A DNA stretch of 64,000 bases. Source: Acidisoma cellulosilyticum (GTDB lineage: Bacteria > Pseudomonadota > Alphaproteobacteria > Acetobacterales > Acetobacteraceae). Below, in pieces: positions 54,691 through 63,048 of the stretch. Numbering within the stretch: the first letter of the stretch is position 1; each line of letters begins with the position of its first letter. The notes beneath the pieces were generated by a model. That model did not search any database and was not told the origin of the DNA. It was given only the letters and a program-made list of their open reading frames with translations. A program made the position numbers and the translations under genes. The DNA is taken from assembly GCF_020621385.1 (NCBI RefSeq), contig NZ_JAESVA010000003.1, positions 434,001 to 498,000 of the forward strand. Direction: 5' to 3'.

Positions 54691-55965
54691 ATGCGGAAAT
54701 TGCTGTTAGGCTGCGCGGCAACGCTCACCGGCATGATCGGTTATGCAGGTCTTGACGCGGCCCACGCACAAACTGCGGCCACCAATCTCGCACCGGGCCA
54801 GATCTCGGTTCGCCTGAACGGTCGCGTCAACTGGTACGCTGGCATTGAGTCATCATCGCTTGATAGCTCGGGCGGCCAGAAGACCTCGACCGACAACTTC
54901 CTCGGCTATATGCGCCTCTATCCGGGCTTCGACGGCGTCGCCGCGAATGGCCTGCATTACGGTGCGGCCGCTGAAATCCGCATGAACAGCGGCGAGTCGG
55001 CCGGCAGCGAAACCCTGTATGTCTTCCAGGCCTATGGCTATCTCGGCCTGCCGAAGTTTGGCCAGGTCAGCTTCGGCCAGCAGAACGGCCCCTCCGTCCT
55101 CTTCGAGACCGGCTTCTTCGAAGGCTTCAACGACGGCGGCTGGAACGGCGACATCGAAGGCATGGTGCCGGTGGCCGCGAACCCCGTCTATCCTTTCCCG
55201 GACAGCGGCAGCGCCTATGACCAGGCATCCGACAAGATCGTCTACCTCTCGCCGACCATCTCGGGCTTCCAGCTCGCGCTCGGCTTCACGCCGAACCAGA
55301 CGGCTGCGAACTACTCCCCGGCGGTCACGTCCTCCGCGACCCCGATCTCGGGCGGCATGCCGCGTAACATGCTCGATATCGGCGGCCAATACACCGGCAC
55401 CTTCGGGCCGCTGGGCGTGCAGGTCGGCGTTGACTACACGACCGCAGGCCAGGTCGCGAATACCGGCGATCCGCAGGGCGTCACCGGCTACAAGGACATG
55501 AGCATCTTCACCGGCGGTGCCACGGTCACCTATGACGGCCTCACCGTCGGCGGCAATGCCGTGACCGGCGCCTTCAACATGGCTGACGGCTTCACCTTCC
55601 AGCTGGAGCCCGATGGCGGCAGCAAGGCGATCGGCTTCCTGGCCGGCGCGCAATATGCCATCGGCCCGGTCGTGGCGGGTGCGAGCTTCTTCCGCTTCAC
55701 CCAGACCGGTGATCTGCCGGGCGGCATCGATGCCGGTTCGGGCGCGACCATCACCTCCGCCGGTCTCACCACCGGTCAGCAGCAGAATGACGGTGTGGCC
55801 GCCGGCCTCACCTACACGCTGGTGCCGGGCGTGAACCTGTTCGCCGACTACCTCTACGGTATTCGCGAACAGGGCGGTTACAACTTCTCGACCGGCGATG
55901 CCGGTACGGAACACAACCAGGTCCAGTCCCAGCTCTTCGGCGTCGGCACCCAGATCCAGTGGTAA
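54691..55965 (+). CDS. Outer-membrane porin
   Basis: A 424-residue general porin. Signal peptide MRKLLLGCAATLTGMIGYAG ... AHAQ ends near residue 27; the mature part alternates short polar/aromatic beta strands (NGRVNWYAGIES, LGYMRLYPGFDG, YVFQAYGYLGLPKFGQVSFGQQ) with Gly/Ser loops, and ends in VGTQIQW, a terminal aromatic residue as recognised by the BAM machinery. The LPKFGQVSFGQQNGP strand is typical of alphaproteobacterial porins. AAGGAG six bases before ATG and a long AT-rich upstream region suggest strong, regulated expression. Confidence 0.92.
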   Translation: MRKLLLGCAATLTGMIGYAGLDAAHAQTAATNLAPGQISVRLNGRVNWYAGIESSSLDSSGGQKTSTDNFLGYMRLYPGFDGVAANGLHYGAAAEIRMNSGESAGSETLYVFQAYGYLGLPKFGQVSFGQQNGPSVLFETGFFEGFNDGGWNGDIEGMVPVAANPVYPFPDSGSAYDQASDKIVYLSPTISGFQLALGFTPNQTAANYSPAVTSSATPISGGMPRNMLDIGGQYTGTFGPLGVQVGVDYTTAGQVANTGDPQGVTGYKDMSIFTGGATVTYDGLTVGGNAVTGAFNMADGFTFQLEPDGGSKAIGFLAGAQYAIGPVVAGASFFRFTQTGDLPGGIDAGSGATITSAGLTTGQQQNDGVAAGLTYTLVPGVNLFADYLYGIREQGGYNFSTGDAGTEHNQVQSQLFGVGTQIQW

Positions 55966-55977
55966 TGACCTGAGTAC

Positions 55978-56000
55978 GAAGGGCGGCGTCACCGCCCTTC
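55978..56000. repeat. Hairpin just after the porin stop
   Basis: GAAGGGCGG and CCGCCCTTC pair perfectly around CGTCA. No T tract follows; it may protect the 3' end of the porin mRNA ahead of the true terminator at 56019. Confidence 0.6.
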
Positions 56001-56018
56001 ACCTCTGGCTGAGAATGC

Positions 56019-56056
56019 AAAAAGCCGGATCGCGCAGCAGCGCGGTCCGGCTTTTT
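56019..56056. terminator. Bidirectional terminator between porin and GST genes
   Basis: AAAAGCCGGATCGCGC pairs with GCGCGGTCCGGCTTTT (one mismatch-type G-U) around AGCA, with A and T tracts on the two sides. It serves the convergent porin and GST genes. Confidence 0.88.
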
Positions 56057-56079
56057 CGTGTCAGGCCAAAGTCTGAACG

Positions 56080-56724
56080 TTAGCCGGCCTTGGGCGGGTT
56101 CACGCTCTGCACCAGCGCATAGGCCCGCTCCGTCGCTGGACGCGCCTTGATCGTCTCATACCAGCGCTTCACATGGGGGAAGTCTTCCAGCGACAGGCTC
56201 TGCCGCGCATGTGACACCACCCAGGGATAGCAGGCCATATCGGCGATCGAGTAATCGCCGGCCAGGAAATCCCAGTCGGCCAGACGACGGTCCAGCACCC
56301 CGTATAGCCGCCCGGTCTCCTTGATATAGCGGTTCATCGCATAGGGGATTTTCTCGGGCGCGGCATGGTTGAAATGGTGGTTCTGCCCGGCCATCGGGCC
56401 AAGCCCGCCCATCTGCCAGAACAGCCATTCCAGCGTCGCGACCCGGTCCCGCAGGTCGGATGCGATGAATTTCCCCGTCTTTTCGGCGAGATAGAGAAGG
56501 ATGGCGCCGGATTCGAAGATCGAAATCGGCGCGCCGCCGCCCGCCGGCGCCTGGTCGACAATGGCCGGGATGCGGTTATTCGGCGCGATTTTCAGGAAAT
56601 GCGGCTGGAATTGCTCATCCTTGCCGATATTGATCGGATGGATGCGGTATTCCAGCCCGGCCTCTTCCAGAAAGAGAGAGACCTTATGGCCGTTGGGCGT
56701 GGTCCAGTAATACAGATCAATCAC
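56080..56724 (-). CDS. Glutathione S-transferase, YghU/YfcG-like
   Basis: A 214-residue GST. The N-terminal thioredoxin fold has YYWTTPNGHKVSLFLEEAGLEY, where Thr-Pro-Asn replaces the catalytic Cys as in nu-class disulfide-bond oxidoreductases, then PNNRIPAIVD and FESGAILLYLAEKTG; the helical domain shows WLFWQMGGLGPMAGQNHHFN and YSIADMACYPWV. Nu-class enzymes reduce small disulfides with glutathione. Single gene in front of an ABC transporter gene. Confidence 0.9.
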   Translation of the reverse strand: MIDLYYWTTPNGHKVSLFLEEAGLEYRIHPINIGKDEQFQPHFLKIAPNNRIPAIVDQAPAGGGAPISIFESGAILLYLAEKTGKFIASDLRDRVATLEWLFWQMGGLGPMAGQNHHFNHAAPEKIPYAMNRYIKETGRLYGVLDRRLADWDFLAGDYSIADMACYPWVVSHARQSLSLEDFPHVKRWYETIKARPATERAYALVQSVNPPKAG

Positions 56725-56762
56725 GCGCCGTCTCCTCGGTCTTTATCAGGACAAACGCCCGC

Positions 56763-58535
56763 CTATTCGGCGGGGGTCGGAATCGCGGCCGAATCGGATT
56801 CGATTCGCCCCTTCGTCAGCACGATGTGGCGCTCGTGCAGCTTTGCCACCGATTCGCGATGCGCGATCGAAATCAGGGCTGTCTCAGGCAGACGCTCCCG
56901 CAGCAGAGCATAGAGTGCCGCTTCCGCCTCGGGGTCGAGATTGGCCGTCGCCTCGTCCAAAAACAGCCAGTCCGGCTTGGCGAGCAATGCCCGCACCACA
57001 GCCAGACGCTGCTGCTCGCCGCCCGACAGCACCTGCGACCAGCCACGCTTTTCGCCGAGTTCGGGCAAAAGATGCGCAAGACCGCAGGCGGTCATGACCT
57101 CAGCCAGGACGTCATCCGGCACGGACGCCGGGTCGAGCGGATAGGTCGCCACACGGCGCAATGTGCCGAGCGGCATATAAGGCCGCTGCGGCAGGAACAG
57201 GCTTTGCCCCGCCGGCAGCGTGATACCGCCTTGCGCATAGGGCCAGATGCCAGCGAGCGCGCGGAACAGCGTCGACTTGCCGGAGCCGGAGGCGCCGGTA
57301 ATGACCATGGATTGGCCGGCCTCCACGCGGAAGGTCGCGTGTTCCACCAGCCGCTGGCCGTTCGGCAGCGACAGGCCGACATCGTCGAGCACCAGTTCCT
57401 GGCCGTCCTCACGACGAATGGCACCGTCCGGCAGTTTCACATGGGCCGCCTCGATCGAGCGGCGGAAGGTGCCCAGACGTTCGACCGTCGCACTCCAGGA
57501 CGCGATATTCGAGTAATTGGACACCAGCCAGGACAGCGCTGATTGCACTTGCCCGAAGGCATCGCTGATCCGGGTCAGCACGCCGAGTGCGATAAGGCCG
57601 GAGAAATAGCGCGGTGCGGCCACGACGATCGGGAAAATATTCGCGATCTGACCGTAACCCGTCGTCAGGAAATTGAGGCTCCTGGTCCGCCGCATGATGG
57701 CCCACCAATTGCCGATGACGAAGCTGAAGCGATTGGTCAGCTCGCCTCGTTCTTCATGCTCGCCGCTATAGAGGGCGACGCCCTCGGTATTCTCCCGCAG
57801 GCGCATCAGGGCGAAACGGAAATCGGCTTCCACCTTCTGCTGATTGAAGGTGAGCTGCACCAGAGGCCGGCCGACCAGATGGGTCAGCCAGGTGCCGACG
57901 AGTGCATAGATCAGCGCCACCCAGACCATATAGCCGGGGATCGTGACGCCCAGCAGCGTGATGGAACCCGAAATGGTCCAAAGAATGCCCAGGAAGCTGA
58001 ACAAGGTGACGACATTGTTCATCAGGTCCAGCCCGAGGCTCAGCGTGCTCGTGACGAAATTCGCGATATCCTCGCTGATACGCTGGTCGGGGTTGTCCGT
58101 TCCCTCGACGTCGAGCTTGGAGGTCAGGCTCATCCGGTAATAGGTGCGGTCGCCGATCCAGTCATCCAGATAGCGGGAGGTCAGCCAGCGCCGCCAGCGG
58201 ATCTGCAGCCATTGGCTGAGATAGGTCGCATAGACCGCGACCAAGATATAGACGACCGCGATTTCGCAGAATCCCGGCAGAAACCCATGCGGCGTCTTCT
58301 TGTAGAGGAAGATCAGGTCCGTGAAGGATTTCCAGTCCTTCGACTGGATGGAATCGAAAAACGCCCCGTTCCAGAAGTTCAGCACCACCGTCATGCCGAC
58401 CAGCGACAGGTTCAGCGCGATGGTCGAGACGAGCAGGATAAGGGCGCTCCATTTCTCCTCGGACCGGAAATAGGGAATGGAGAGAAACCAGGCATCCCGC
58501 AGAACGGGGCCCACACGGCGCATCGTCTGGCGCAT
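56763..58535 (-). CDS. ABC transporter, YddA/ABCD-type fused permease-ATPase
   Basis: A 590-residue half-transporter of the ABC_membrane_2 (SbmA/BacA-YddA-ABCD) type. Six helices in residues 25-330, with TDNPDQRISEDIANF near 150 (EAA-like loop of the family) and NSALSWLV-type sequence as VQSALSWLVSNYSNIASWSATVERL. ATPase: GASGSGKSTLFRALAGIWPYAQG near 420, LSGGEQQRLAVVRALL, WLFLDEATANLDPEAEA, SIAHRES. Relatives move fatty acyl compounds or peptides; substrate here unknown. Confidence 0.87.
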   Translation of the reverse strand: MRQTMRRVGPVLRDAWFLSIPYFRSEEKWSALILLVSTIALNLSLVGMTVVLNFWNGAFFDSIQSKDWKSFTDLIFLYKKTPHGFLPGFCEIAVVYILVAVYATYLSQWLQIRWRRWLTSRYLDDWIGDRTYYRMSLTSKLDVEGTDNPDQRISEDIANFVTSTLSLGLDLMNNVVTLFSFLGILWTISGSITLLGVTIPGYMVWVALIYALVGTWLTHLVGRPLVQLTFNQQKVEADFRFALMRLRENTEGVALYSGEHEERGELTNRFSFVIGNWWAIMRRTRSLNFLTTGYGQIANIFPIVVAAPRYFSGLIALGVLTRISDAFGQVQSALSWLVSNYSNIASWSATVERLGTFRRSIEAAHVKLPDGAIRREDGQELVLDDVGLSLPNGQRLVEHATFRVEAGQSMVITGASGSGKSTLFRALAGIWPYAQGGITLPAGQSLFLPQRPYMPLGTLRRVATYPLDPASVPDDVLAEVMTACGLAHLLPELGEKRGWSQVLSGGEQQRLAVVRALLAKPDWLFLDEATANLDPEAEAALYALLRERLPETALISIAHRESVAKLHERHIVLTKGRIESDSAAIPTPAE

Positions 58536-58569
58536 TCTTGATCCTATCGGCTGTCAGGATGCGGGGCGG

Positions 58570-58878
58570 TCAGGAACTCTGTTTGAGCCTGAGACGGATG
58601 ACGCCCTTCATGGCGGCCGGTTCGACCGGCTTGCCGTGGCGCAGGATCTCGATAAGGCCCTGCTCCGCCAGGCGGCGGGCGGCAGCGCGGACATGATGAA
58701 GCACCGGTCGCCAGTTTTCCGACAGCGACATCGCGACATCGGCCGGCGTGATGGATTTGCCGCCTTCGGTCTTAGCCACCATCAGCAAAATGGCTGCCTC
58801 ATAACTATTGAGCTTTTTCTCCGCGCCGGCGTCTGCGGCGGTTTCCGTCGCCTCCACCTGGCCGTTCAACTCGTCCAT
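58570..58878 (-). CDS. DUF3253 small winged-helix-like protein
   Basis: A 102-residue protein: after a charged 22-residue tail, AILLMVAKTEGGKSITPADVAMSLS, WRPVLHHVRAAARRLAEQGLIEILRHGKPVEP and the end MKGVIRLRL match DUF3253, seen here as ITPADVAMSL and GLIEILRHGKPVEP. The fold resembles a winged helix; function unknown. Precedes the ABC transporter by 34 bases on the same strand and may be co-transcribed with it. Confidence 0.82.
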   Translation of the reverse strand: MDELNGQVEATETAADAGAEKKLNSYEAAILLMVAKTEGGKSITPADVAMSLSENWRPVLHHVRAAARRLAEQGLIEILRHGKPVEPAAMKGVIRLRLKQSS

Positions 58879-58953
58879 GACTGTAAAAAGGTCCCCGTTT
58901 GATATCAGAGGGGGACCTAACCACGCGCGCCGCGGACAGTCACGGTCCGGCAG

Positions 58954-59922
58954 ATGTCTTTTCCGTTAGAGAACGGCCCTGAATTGCCGTCAGGCATCGT
59001 CCGAAGCCCTTCCCCTGATCCTTGTCGCTTATCGAAAAGCGCGGTCATTCACCGGGTAGTAACATCTTGGCCCCTAGCCTCACTCCGGTTTGACCCTCTC
59101 AATCAGGACAACCGGACTGCATTCTTCATCTCCAGCAAGCCAAGCGGTGTCCGCAGGGCGCCAGATCGGCGCTTGCAAGCCAAATGGCGCAAAGCCTTGA
59201 CGCGCGACGCCCTTATTCTCGATTTTCAACCCCGCCATAGCATCAGCACAGGCGACCTTCTGGCTGTGGAAGCGATTCTGCGCTGGCCGATCCGGCGGCT
59301 TGGCAGCGCCAGCGGGGCGGGCCCACCCTCCGGGGGCGATCGCGCCCTGATCCGCAACCTCAGCGGGCAGGTGCTGCAAACCGCCTGCGCCGAAGCCATG
59401 TCCTGGGCAAATTCCGATGTCCGGATTTCGGTCAAGCTCATAGGACCGCAGCTCGGCAGCGAAGACCTCTGTCTACAGGTCGGTGCCGCGCTCGCGGAAA
59501 CCGGCCTACCGCCGGAACGGCTGGAACTCGCGATCCCCGAACAACTGGTCTTTGGGTTCGATGACGACGCGGCGGCCGCTTTCGCCGGTCTGCGCGATAT
59601 CGGCGTGAACCTGCTTCTGGATGAATTCGGCCATGCCGTCGCCAGTCTGGTCGCATTGCGCGACCTGCCGCTGACCGCTCTCAAATTCGACCGGCTGATG
59701 CTGCGGGGATTGCCGGTCGAGGGGGAGGCCCTGGCCTTGACCCGCGCCGTCGTCGAGACAGCGCATGCGATCGGCCTTTCCGTCTGCGCGGACGGCGTCG
59801 ATATCGACAGTCAGCGCGCGATGCTGGCGCAGCTCGGCCTGGACGAGGGTCAAGGCACGGTCTTCAGCCCGCCCTTAGCGGCGCAGGACATGCGCCTTTA
59901 CCTGCTACGCCAGGGCCGCTGA
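58954..59922 (+). CDS. Degenerate EAL-domain protein
   Basis: A 322-residue protein with an EAL fold from about residue 75 (KALTRDALILDFQPRHSI, VEAILRWP) to the end. Key phosphodiesterase residues are altered: EAL is EAI, the usual ELTE is ELAIPE, DDFGTG is DEFGHA, and the AEGVE/QGY motifs are ADGVD and QGTVFSPPL; K in LKFDRL remains. It is probably a c-di-GMP sensor or scaffold, not an active enzyme. No GGDEF or signal domain. The first 70 residues are unlike any domain I recognise and the true start may be further in. Confidence 0.78.
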   Translation: MSFPLENGPELPSGIVRSPSPDPCRLSKSAVIHRVVTSWPLASLRFDPLNQDNRTAFFISSKPSGVRRAPDRRLQAKWRKALTRDALILDFQPRHSISTGDLLAVEAILRWPIRRLGSASGAGPPSGGDRALIRNLSGQVLQTACAEAMSWANSDVRISVKLIGPQLGSEDLCLQVGAALAETGLPPERLELAIPEQLVFGFDDDAAAAFAGLRDIGVNLLLDEFGHAVASLVALRDLPLTALKFDRLMLRGLPVEGEALALTRAVVETAHAIGLSVCADGVDIDSQRAMLAQLGLDEGQGTVFSPPLAAQDMRLYLLRQGR

Positions 59923-59925
59923 CGC

Positions 59926-60417
59926 TTAAGCGCGCCGCCGGGTCAGGCAGAAGACTACAATGGCGCTGCAGATCGCCGCGTAAATAAGATCCATCGTCGT
60001 GAAGGAGATGGGCAGGCCCGGGATCAGGAAATTCGGCGCATCGCAGGGCTTGGCCGGCGTCGCCGGCAGACCGCTCATCAGCGTACTGAGACTGCCCTTG
60101 AAGATATTGGCGGCACTGCATTCCGGCAGCGGACTCGGCCAGAAGCCCCGCTCGACCCCGACATGAAGACCAGCGATGCCGATATTGGCCAGAAACGGCA
60201 GCACCCCGAGCCAGAGCAGGAAACGCCGAACCGGCCGCGGCAGAATCAGCGCCAGAAGGCCGATCAGGATCGCCGCGCGATAGGGCCAGCGCTCCCAATA
60301 ACACAGATCGCAGGGTGCCATGCCGAGCCCGTATTGCGAGCCATAGGCAACTGCGAGCGCCGCCGCACCCAGCAGCAGAATGATCCAAGCGGTCAGGCGA
60401 TCTTGGGAAACTGTCAT
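59926..60417 (-). CDS. dsbB: Disulfide bond formation protein B
   Basis: A 163-residue inner-membrane quinone reductase that reoxidises DsbA. Four helices; CDLCYWERWPYR carries the first Cys pair (36 and 39), and the second periplasmic loop has PECSAANIF and KPCDAPN. ATG 60417 (MTVSQDRL) is preferred to a start at 60480 because the extra residues are not membrane-like. Its end is only four bases from the EAL gene end. Confidence 0.9.
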   Translation of the reverse strand: MTVSQDRLTAWIILLLGAAALAVAYGSQYGLGMAPCDLCYWERWPYRAAILIGLLALILPRPVRRFLLWLGVLPFLANIGIAGLHVGVERGFWPSPLPECSAANIFKGSLSTLMSGLPATPAKPCDAPNFLIPGLPISFTTMDLIYAAICSAIVVFCLTRRRA

Positions 60418-60557
60418 CTCAGCCTTATGAAACGCGCGGCCAGCACTGCCAACTCCCGCTCCGCGACACCACACTTTCATAATCCGCTTGGTTTTGAGAT
60501 GCTTTCAGGCGATACGCTGCCGGAATTCATGATGAACCATTCCACAGCTCTGCATTC

Positions 60558-61136
60558 ATGACGGCTATCCTCGTTTTCGTGACGGCAGCGCTGCGGCATC
60601 CTCTGCTCCAGGCGCTTTCGATCATTGGCGCGACCTTTATCCTGGAAGATGCCGCGACCGTCGTGACGGCGATCCAGGTCCAGGCTGGAACAATCCCGCT
60701 CGAACTCGGCCTGGGCGCGCTTTATGTCGGCATCGTCCTCGGCGATATGGGCCTGTATGGTATGGGCAAGCTCGCCTCCGTCGTTCCCTGGATGGAGCGG
60801 TTCATCCCGCCGCGGCGGCGGGACATCGGGCGCGACTGGTTGAATAGCCGTCTTGCGAAAGTGATCCTTATCAGCCGCTTCTTGCCTGGGCTAAGGCTTC
60901 CCACTTATACAACTTGTGGATTTCTCGGCGCATCCTTCCTCGTCTTTACCCTGACGGCGATCGTCGCGACCCTGATTTGGACAAGCCTGCTCTTCAGCGT
61001 CTCAATGAAGCTCGGGCATTACATCCTGGCCTATTTGGGCGCCTGGCACTGGGTCGGCGTCGCTGTCCTGTGTGTCGTGCTCCTGGTCGCCAGCCGTCTG
61101 GTTGCCCGACAGTTGAGAGGAAAAGAGACGACGTGA
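60558..61136 (+). CDS. DedA-family (VTT domain) membrane protein
   Basis: A 192-residue inner-membrane protein. The re-entrant region GATFILEDAATVVTAI carries the acidic residue of DedA proteins, and RFLPGLRLPTYTTCGFLGASF matches the FxRxxPGxRxxxxxxxG motif (residues 101-121). DedA proteins flip or recycle polyprenyl phosphates and lipids. ATG 60558; stop overlaps the next gene (GTGA). Confidence 0.85.
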   Translation: MTAILVFVTAALRHPLLQALSIIGATFILEDAATVVTAIQVQAGTIPLELGLGALYVGIVLGDMGLYGMGKLASVVPWMERFIPPRRRDIGRDWLNSRLAKVILISRFLPGLRLPTYTTCGFLGASFLVFTLTAIVATLIWTSLLFSVSMKLGHYILAYLGAWHWVGVAVLCVVLLVASRLVARQLRGKETT

Positions 61137-62266
61137 GCGACATTCAGCTAGCTTCGACGCCTCTGTCCCGTCTCCGCCGATCGTCCGCCAAGACGTCGAA
61201 CGCGCCGACCGAACGCATCACCTCGTTCTTCGAATTCTGGCCGGGCTGGATCGCCTATACGCCGATCGTGCTGCAATGGATCGCGCTTGGCATCCGCTAC
61301 GGCAATCCGATCCTGGCGACAGCCGCCAACCCGACCATCGATGCCGGCGGGCTCTGCGGCGAATCCAAGCAATCCATTCTGGATCAGATCGCCGGGCCAT
61401 CGCGGGACTGGGTCGCGTCCTATACGGTCTGCACCAGCGGTGCCTATGCCGAATCCGACGATCTCGGCATCGCGGAAGGCGCGATGCGGGCCGCCGGCCT
61501 CGCCTACCCTGTCGTCGTGAAACCGGATATCGGCTGTAACGGCACCGGCGTCTGTCTGGTCGATAATCGCGCCGATCTGGCCCGCTACCTCTCCGCCTTC
61601 CCGCGCCTGACGCGCTATATGCTGCAGGCGCTCATTCCCCATGAAGGGGAGGCCGGGGTCTTCTATATCCGCCGACCGGGCGAGAAGACCGGCACCATCA
61701 CCTCCCTGACGCTGAAATCCTCGCCCGTCGTCGTCGGCGACGGGCAGTCCAATCTGCGGGACCTCATCATGGCGGACCCGCGCTGTGCCCAGGTGCCGCA
61801 TCTTTATCTGCCGCGCCTCGCCTCCCGCCTGCATGAAGTCCCGGAAGCGGGCGAGCGTGTGAAGCTGGTCTTTGTCGGCAATCACTGCAAAGGCTCGACC
61901 TTCAAGAACGGCGCCAAGCTGATCTCCCGCGAGCTGACCGAGCGCATCGACGCCATCGCCCGCTCGATCCCCAATTTCCATTTCGGCCGTTTCGACATCC
62001 GCTACGATCAGGCCGCCAACCTGACTGCCGGCGAAGGCTTCAGCATCATCGAGATCAACGGCGTCGGCTCGGAAGCGACCCATATCTGGGACCCGCAGAC
62101 GACGCTGCGCGAAGCCTATGCCGCGCAGTTCTTCCACTACCGCTCGGCTTTCGAGATCGCGGCCGCCAATCGCGCGGCCGGGCATAAGCCGACGGGGTTC
62201 TTCACCCTGCTGCGCATGTGGCGGACCCAGAAGCGCCTTCTGGCCTCCTACCCCGCCAACGACTGA
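61133..62266 (+). CDS. ATP-grasp protein, D-Ala-D-Ala ligase-like, coupled to DedA
   Basis: A 377-residue ATP-grasp enzyme. YPVVVKPDIGCNGTGVCLV (residues 128-146) is the ATP-binding Lys and glycine loop; LTRYMLQALIPHEGEAGVFYIRRPGE and the late FSIIEINGVGSEATHIWDP carry the metal-binding Glu-Asn (ExN). It differs from true Ddl in both ends, with a helical N-terminus containing FFEFWPGWIAYTPIVLQWI that may sit at the membrane. The GTG start overlaps the DedA stop. A peptide or amino-acyl ligase for envelope lipid is conceivable; function unknown. Confidence 0.75.
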   Translation: MSDIQLASTPLSRLRRSSAKTSNAPTERITSFFEFWPGWIAYTPIVLQWIALGIRYGNPILATAANPTIDAGGLCGESKQSILDQIAGPSRDWVASYTVCTSGAYAESDDLGIAEGAMRAAGLAYPVVVKPDIGCNGTGVCLVDNRADLARYLSAFPRLTRYMLQALIPHEGEAGVFYIRRPGEKTGTITSLTLKSSPVVVGDGQSNLRDLIMADPRCAQVPHLYLPRLASRLHEVPEAGERVKLVFVGNHCKGSTFKNGAKLISRELTERIDAIARSIPNFHFGRFDIRYDQAANLTAGEGFSIIEINGVGSEATHIWDPQTTLREAYAAQFFHYRSAFEIAAANRAAGHKPTGFFTLLRMWRTQKRLLASYPAND

Positions 62267-62276
62267 CTGCCGCACC

Positions 62277-63041
62277 ATGACAGCGCCTGCCAAAATCCGG
62301 CGCCTGCGGGCGGACCGGCTGCTCGTCGATCGCGGCTTGGTCGATAGTCTGGCACGCGCCCAGGCGGTGATCATGGCCGGCCAAGCCTATCTCGATACCC
62401 GCCGCATCGACAAAGCCGGCGATCTGATCCCTGAGAACGGCGCCATCAGCCTTAAGGGCCAGGACCACCCCTGGGTCTCCCGCGGCGGTTTGAAGCTGGC
62501 GCACGGCCTCGCCCATTTCGGCTTTTCCGCCGAAGGGCGCACGGCGATCGATGTTGGCGCCTCCACCGGCGGCTTCACCGACGTGCTGCTGACGAAGGGC
62601 GCGACCCAGGTCTATGCCGTCGATGTCGGCCATGGGCAGCTCGCCTGGAAGCTGCGCAGCGACAGCCGCGTCGTGGTGCTGGAAAAGACCAACGCGCGGC
62701 TGATCACGGCGGCACAGGTCCCCGGCCCGATCGAAGCGCTGGTCTGCGACGCGAGCTTCATCGGATTGCGCTCCGTGCTGCCCGCCCCTCTTGCACTCTG
62801 CGTGCCGGGCGCCTGGGCCATCGCGCTGATCAAACCGCAGTTCGAGGCGACGCGGGCCGAAATCGGCCCCCGTGGCGTCATTACCGATCCAGCCATCAGG
62901 GCGCATTACTGCGCTGAGATCGAGACCTGGTGGCGCGCTCTGCCGGGCTGGACAGTGATGGGCATCGTCGAAAGCCCCATCACCGGGCCGGAAGGCAACC
63001 ACGAATATCTGATCGGGGCATGCTTTCAGCCCGAGGGCTGA
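62277..63041 (+). CDS. tlyA: TlyA-family rRNA methyltransferase / hemolysin A homologue
   Basis: A 254-residue protein with an N-terminal S4 RNA-binding domain (RADRLLVDRGLVDSLARAQAVIMAG) and a Rossmann FtsJ methyltransferase domain: AIDVGASTGGFTDVLLTKGA near residue 88, VYAVDVGHGQLAWKLR, LVCDASFIGLR and IALIKPQFEA. TlyA 2'-O-methylates 16S C1409 and 23S C1920 in mycobacteria. ATG 62277, 10 bases after the ATP-grasp gene. Confidence 0.9.
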   Translation: MTAPAKIRRLRADRLLVDRGLVDSLARAQAVIMAGQAYLDTRRIDKAGDLIPENGAISLKGQDHPWVSRGGLKLAHGLAHFGFSAEGRTAIDVGASTGGFTDVLLTKGATQVYAVDVGHGQLAWKLRSDSRVVVLEKTNARLITAAQVPGPIEALVCDASFIGLRSVLPAPLALCVPGAWAIALIKPQFEATRAEIGPRGVITDPAIRAHYCAEIETWWRALPGWTVMGIVESPITGPEGNHEYLIGACFQPEG

Positions 63042-63048
63042 TTGTCTG

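Noticed and set aside
54853-55992. Minus-strand frame of 379 codons opposite the porin
   Set aside because: Fully antisense to a signal-peptide-bearing porin; no homology-like features.
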